Source: Anaeramoeba flamelloides
Lineage: Eukaryota; Metamonada; Anaeramoebidae
Length of the DNA stretch: 64,000 nucleotides
Assembly (NCBI GenBank): GCA_027625915.1
Contig: JANTQA010000060.1
Span: 5,890,001-5,954,000, forward strand
Reading direction: 5' to 3'
Part shown: positions 60,625 through 64,000 of the stretch, piece by piece
Position numbering within the stretch: position 1 is the first letter of the stretch
How the letters are laid out: each line of letters begins with the position of its first letter
Program-made: the position numbers and the translations under genes
Notes under the pieces: generated by a model
What the model was told of the DNA's origin: nothing
The model's input: the letters and a program-made list of their open reading frames with translations, nothing else
Database searches by the model: none

Positions 60625-61134
60625 CACTGTCGCTAGGTTTTCTTGACAATACTTTTCGTTAGGTTTTCCAGGATTTAAAAGAATCGAGTAGAATAATTGA
60701 TTTTACTACATTCTTTCGAATTCTGGAAAATTTTCGTTGCATTTTTTTTAATTTAAGAAATTAAAAGAAAATTCTGGAAATTTTCTTTTCATTTCTTAAA
60801 TTAGAAAAAAGTACTGCCAGGTTTTCTTGAGTTTTCTATTTATTTGGAAAATCGAAAGATTTTCATAATTTTTTTTTTTACTTTAGAAATAAACCTAGAA
60901 AACTTTATAGATAAAACAGAAAACCTCAATAAAGCCACCGTTAGGTTTCCCAGAATTTAAAAGAATTGAGTTAAATCTGTGATTTTACTCTCTTCTTTTG
61001 AATTCTTTAAAGGTGTCATTAGGTTTTTCCAGAATTTAAGAAATAAATCGAAAATTTCTGAAATTTTCAGTTTATTTCTTAAATTAAAAAAAAAACCTAG
61101 GCACTCTACGGCACTTCACAACACTTGAAGACAC
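60625..61134. repeat. multi-hairpin array with decamer tail
   Basis: Five hairpins in series: 60665-60726 (TTTTCCAGGATTTAAAAGAA with TTCTTTCGAATTCTGGAAAA), 60745-60808 (TAATTTAAGAAATTAAAAG with TTTCATTTCTTAAATTA), 60818-60930 (AGGTTTTCTTGAGTTTTCT with AGAAAACCTCAAT), 60945-61010 (CCAGAATTTAAAAGAATTGA with a TCTTCTTTTGAATTC arm) and 61025-61085 (AATTTAAGAAATAAATC with TTTATTTCTTAAATT). Most are separated by CGTTAGGTTTTCC-like linkers. After CCTAGG come CACTCTACGG, CACTTCACAA, CACTTGAAGA, CAC. It sits inside a repeat whose copy at 0.93-1.26 kb lacks it. Confidence 0.8.
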
Positions 61135-61255
61135 ATTTTCTGTATTTACATGAGTAATAAAAACCCAATAAAAAGATTATCGATTTGACCTAACAGTTCG
61201 ACAATCTTTGATTAATAATTTGTATTCCTCAACTTTCATAGTGTGCCACTATTTA

Positions 61256-61290
61256 CCCCCCCCCCCCACACACACACACACATATATATA
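61256..61290. repeat. C12-(CA)n-(TA)n compound microsatellite
   Basis: Twelve C residues pass into CA repeats and then TA repeats without interruption. Confidence 0.9.
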
Positions 61291-61649
61291 ATCATATTTT
61301 TCATGATTATTCACTAGATAAATAATAAAGTTTTTAATTTATGTTTAGATTATTTCTTTTAAAAGATTTGGTATGTTTCATATCATACAATAACAGACAC
61401 ACAAATTTCTTTTCAATGATATTTTGAAATATTTTTATCAAATAATTTATATATAGGTATAATATCTGTTAATTTAATTTTTATTGATACATACTTTCTT
61501 TTAAGGAAGTAACCCCATTTTACTATTTTGAAAAATTTTAATTGTGTGAACACCACTGAAAGATATTTTTTGAGTTCACACATGATTGAAACTTTGAAAC
61601 ATGAATAATAATGTCTATCCCATCTGTGAAAAGAAAAAACACCAAAGCA

Positions 61650-62700
61650 ATTCAGAGTTGAATATTTCATTTTTTGATTTTTTCATCATTTTTTTTTTGT
61701 TATTAAATTTTTGGTTTAATTACATTTGATTTTTAATCTTTAAATGCGTTTATCTAAATGATCAAAATCTACCAAGAAGTAAAATAAAAAAAATAAACCA
61801 ACAAGTATATACATTTGATGCAAATCTTTTCTTTTAGAAAACCATGGAATATCATATTTCCAAATAAATTTGTTGATATGAATTAATGTTAAAAAAAACC
61901 AACGAAAGACTTTTTTTGATGTTTTTTTTTCTTTCTCTTATTAATTTTTATGAACCTAAACAATTTATAACCTTGAATTTCTCACCATAATACCATTTAT
62001 TATTTTAAAAAACCCTTTTGTGGCAAAATTGCTTTCAAAATTCTTATTAAAAATATTATTATCAAAAAAAATATAAACCAAAACTAGGAATACTATTTCA
62101 AAAATTAAAAAACGGTTTTGAATTCATTGAATCAAAAAACAGTTACAAAAGATTCAACCTAAAAAAAAAAAAGATAATTTTGAAAAAATTCCAACCAGAA
62201 TCAGTATCATTTTCTTTCCCAATTTAAGGGAAATTAAATAATTATACAATCAAACCAATTCTTCCAATAATTATTTATTCCCGAAGAAGAGTATAAATAT
62301 CCTATTTTCTGAACACAAATCAAGAATTAGATTAATCATATGAAAATAGGATTTTTTAAATTTCTTTTAGAAATATTTCTTGAAACAAAAAGTAATTAGT
62401 TTCTCAAAACATGTTTTACAAAATGATTCCCATGAAGAATTATATAAAAAACAAATAAAGAAGAAGTAATTTATCAAATCTTAGAGATAAGACCAAGATA
62501 TAAATGTATCAACATCGATTTTTTTTGATAATTTGTTTTTGAATTATTTTGAATACTTATTTTTCATTGACATGAAAATATCTTTTATGTGAATATCTTA
62601 AACTCGATATTTATTAAAATATCAATAGAATTTGTTAAAGAAAAGATTTGAAGGATTCAGTTTCACACAAATGGCGGTACTAAAAATTTGAAAAATGTAT
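61650..62700. repeat. long diverged repeat, first copy about 52510-53640
   Basis: Same order of matching words as the 52.5-kb copy, including GTTGAAT, AAATTTTTGGTTTAAT, AAATAAATTTGTTGATATGA and TAAAATATCAATAGAATTTG. Confidence 0.5.
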
Positions 62701-62876
62701 TTATTCTCTTAAGCGAGTAGGAATGGCAAAGAAAAACGTTTCACTTTTTTACAATTCTGAAAATGATAAGAAAATTACCTTTTTTTACTTTGGTTGTAAC
62801 TCATTGCTCTTTATTTTTTAAAGTACTTCATTGATTAGATTTTTTAAATTATTTTTTCAAAGTCTCAAAGAAATTA

Positions 62877-62967
62877 CCACAATAGAATGTTGAGTTAAAT
62901 TGCTTAAAATAGTATTTCAAGAGTTGGGTGACTTATATTTCGCCCATATCTCAACATTCTATTGTGG
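62877..62967. mobile_element. 91-bp TA-flanked inverted-repeat MITE
   Basis: CCACAATAGAATGTTGAG at the left and CTCAACATTCTATTGTGG at the right are perfect 18-base inverted ends, with TA directly outside both (62875-62876, 62968-62969). Only 55 bases lie between them. Its ends differ from family 1, so it is a separate Tc1/mariner-type MITE; no partner is in the window. Confidence 0.8.
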
Positions 62968-63089
62968 TATTTAATTTTCTCATTTTTAATTTTTTCATCA
63001 ATTTTTGAGATTTTTTTAATCCTTACATCATAAACAATTAGAAATATTTTTTTCTAAGAGACATTTAGCATAAATGGATTTTATTTAAA

Positions 63090-63635
63090 AAGAACAATAA
63101 CATTACAAACGAGAGAAGCACAAAAGAAAACAGGAATGGGGCTTAAATAGCAAGAAGAATTCCAAAAAAATAATAATGATCCAAAACATTACTTATTTAG
63201 GATTTTAAATCGTTGGATTTGGTGGAATTGGAAAAGTGAATATGATTATATTCTAACAGAATTTAAACTACAAAATAGTTATAAGTTTTATTTTAAGAAT
63301 CTAAAATTATCTTCTCAAAAAAAAAAAAAAACTCAATATATTCCAAATATTTGGATCCATCAGAAAATCAAAAATAGGCAAAACAAAAACCCAATTTATT
63401 GTATTTTTCCAAATGTAATATATAATCACATTTAACTATGACAGTATTAATGTTTTTATTACTACCCCATCACATCCAAATAAAACAAAACAATATAAAA
63501 CGAAAAAAAAAAAAAATAGGTCTGCCCAAAATAATAAAAGGGATCAGCAATAAACGTATTGGTAAATTTGTTAAAATTACACCAACAATTGTTGATCGAT
63601 CAAATGATAAGATACCATGGACTAATTGTATGTGA
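63090..63635 (+). pseudogene. unidentified coding-like remnant
   Basis: Frames on the plus strand read better than the surroundings: TREAQKKTGMGLK near 63110, HYLFRILNRWIWWNWKSEYD near 63190-63250, PNIWIHQKIKNRQNKNPIY near 63340-63405, and a 65-residue ATG frame at 63438-63635 containing GLPKIIKGISNKRIGKFVK and DRSNDKIPWTN. They are not continuous and match no family I recognise. This could be a decayed gene, a transposon remnant or chance. Confidence 0.25.
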
Positions 63636-64000
63636 TTTTTCAATGTAAGAAACTCAACACTAACATTCTATCAAATGATCTAACAAAAATTCCAGATCAT
63701 ATGAAACATATTTCGTAAATGGAAAAAAACGAAATGAAAACAAAACAAAATAGACAAAAAAATAAAATAGTTTGTAAAATCAAATAATTTCCAAATTGAA
63801 TGTAAATTATGATATAGTTATTATTTTGACTGTTTAAGCCATGCCAAAATTTTTGGAATTTAGTTGATTTAAATAAAAAAAATAACAATCGAAAACTTTT
63901 TTATCAATTTATTCTCTTTTTTTTTTATTATTTAACACTAACTCAAAAATATACCAAATAATTTTTTGAAAATAAATTTTTTAGAGAATCTACTATCACA

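Larger units (their letters stand above)
57655..64000. other. 6.3-kb repeat-rich interval to the window end
   Basis: Upstream side of the homeodomain gene. It holds repeat copies (about 58960-59610, 61650-62700), an interrupted MITE family 1 copy (59629-60374), the multi-hairpin array (60625-61134), a C12-(CA)n-(TA)n tract (61256-61290), a 91-bp TA-flanked MITE (62877-62967) and an unidentified coding-like stretch (63090-63635). No intact gene is supported. Confidence 0.55.

Noticed and set aside
1-64000. CRISPR arrays, operons, rRNA genes and non-standard genetic code
   Set aside because: No regularly spaced identical repeats with unique spacers; genes are single and intron-bearing; TAA, TAG and TGA all end recognisable proteins.

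Overview
This is a very AT-rich window (roughly three quarters A+T by eye) from a eukaryotic nuclear genome. Spliceosomal introns interrupt five of the ten genes and have clear GT(A)-AG borders, acceptors usually ending in (T)TAG. TAA, TAG and TGA all terminate recognisable proteins, so the code is standard and ciliate-type recoding is excluded. The gene set is ordinary eukaryotic housekeeping and trafficking: a Rab11 GTPase, a DENND6-type Rab exchange factor, ER BiP with a C-terminal HDEL, a GILT thiol reductase, RPS3 and DRG1. Together with simple-sequence inserts and AT-rich intergenic DNA this suggests a free-living amoeboid or flagellate protist. An Anaeramoeba-like metamonad would fit, but that is a guess from general character and not a placement.

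Layout: Rab11 (3514-4545, minus, four exons); an SPX-domain protein (9601-10125, plus) with a small basic hypothetical protein behind it (10331-10591, plus); a long coiled-coil protein with a C-terminal PH domain (12527-14893, minus); RPS3 (20242-21981, plus, three exons); DRG1 (25592-32749, plus, four exons, one intron of 4.4 kb); a secreted or lysosomal GILT-family protein (35989-36648, plus); DENND6-like (42351-44858, plus, three exons); BiP (48729-50888, minus, two exons); and a TALE-like homeodomain protein (56458-57654, minus). No tRNA, rRNA, CRISPR array or operon was seen. The genes look individually transcribed. Rab11, DENND6, GILT and BiP all act in the endomembrane system, but their spacing and orientations give no sign of a functional cluster.

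The gaps and the long introns are filled with decayed repeats. They include a TA-flanked 196-bp inverted-repeat family (at least four full copies plus fragments), a Tc1/mariner element with recognisable transposase remnants, two TTA/TAA-flanked fold-back elements (Harbinger-like targets), a TTAA-flanked 552-bp near-perfect fold-back element just upstream of RPS3, and several 0.3-1.4 kb diverged repeats present two or three times. The most unusual is a family of multi-hairpin arrays (31120-31500, 33181-33656, 60625-61134). In it, different palindromes follow one another, joined by a short GTTAGG-containing linker, and one end of the array carries a tandem decamer tail of the type CACTTGACGG. 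I do not recognise this family. Exon joins and repeat pairings were worked out by eye from the sequence.
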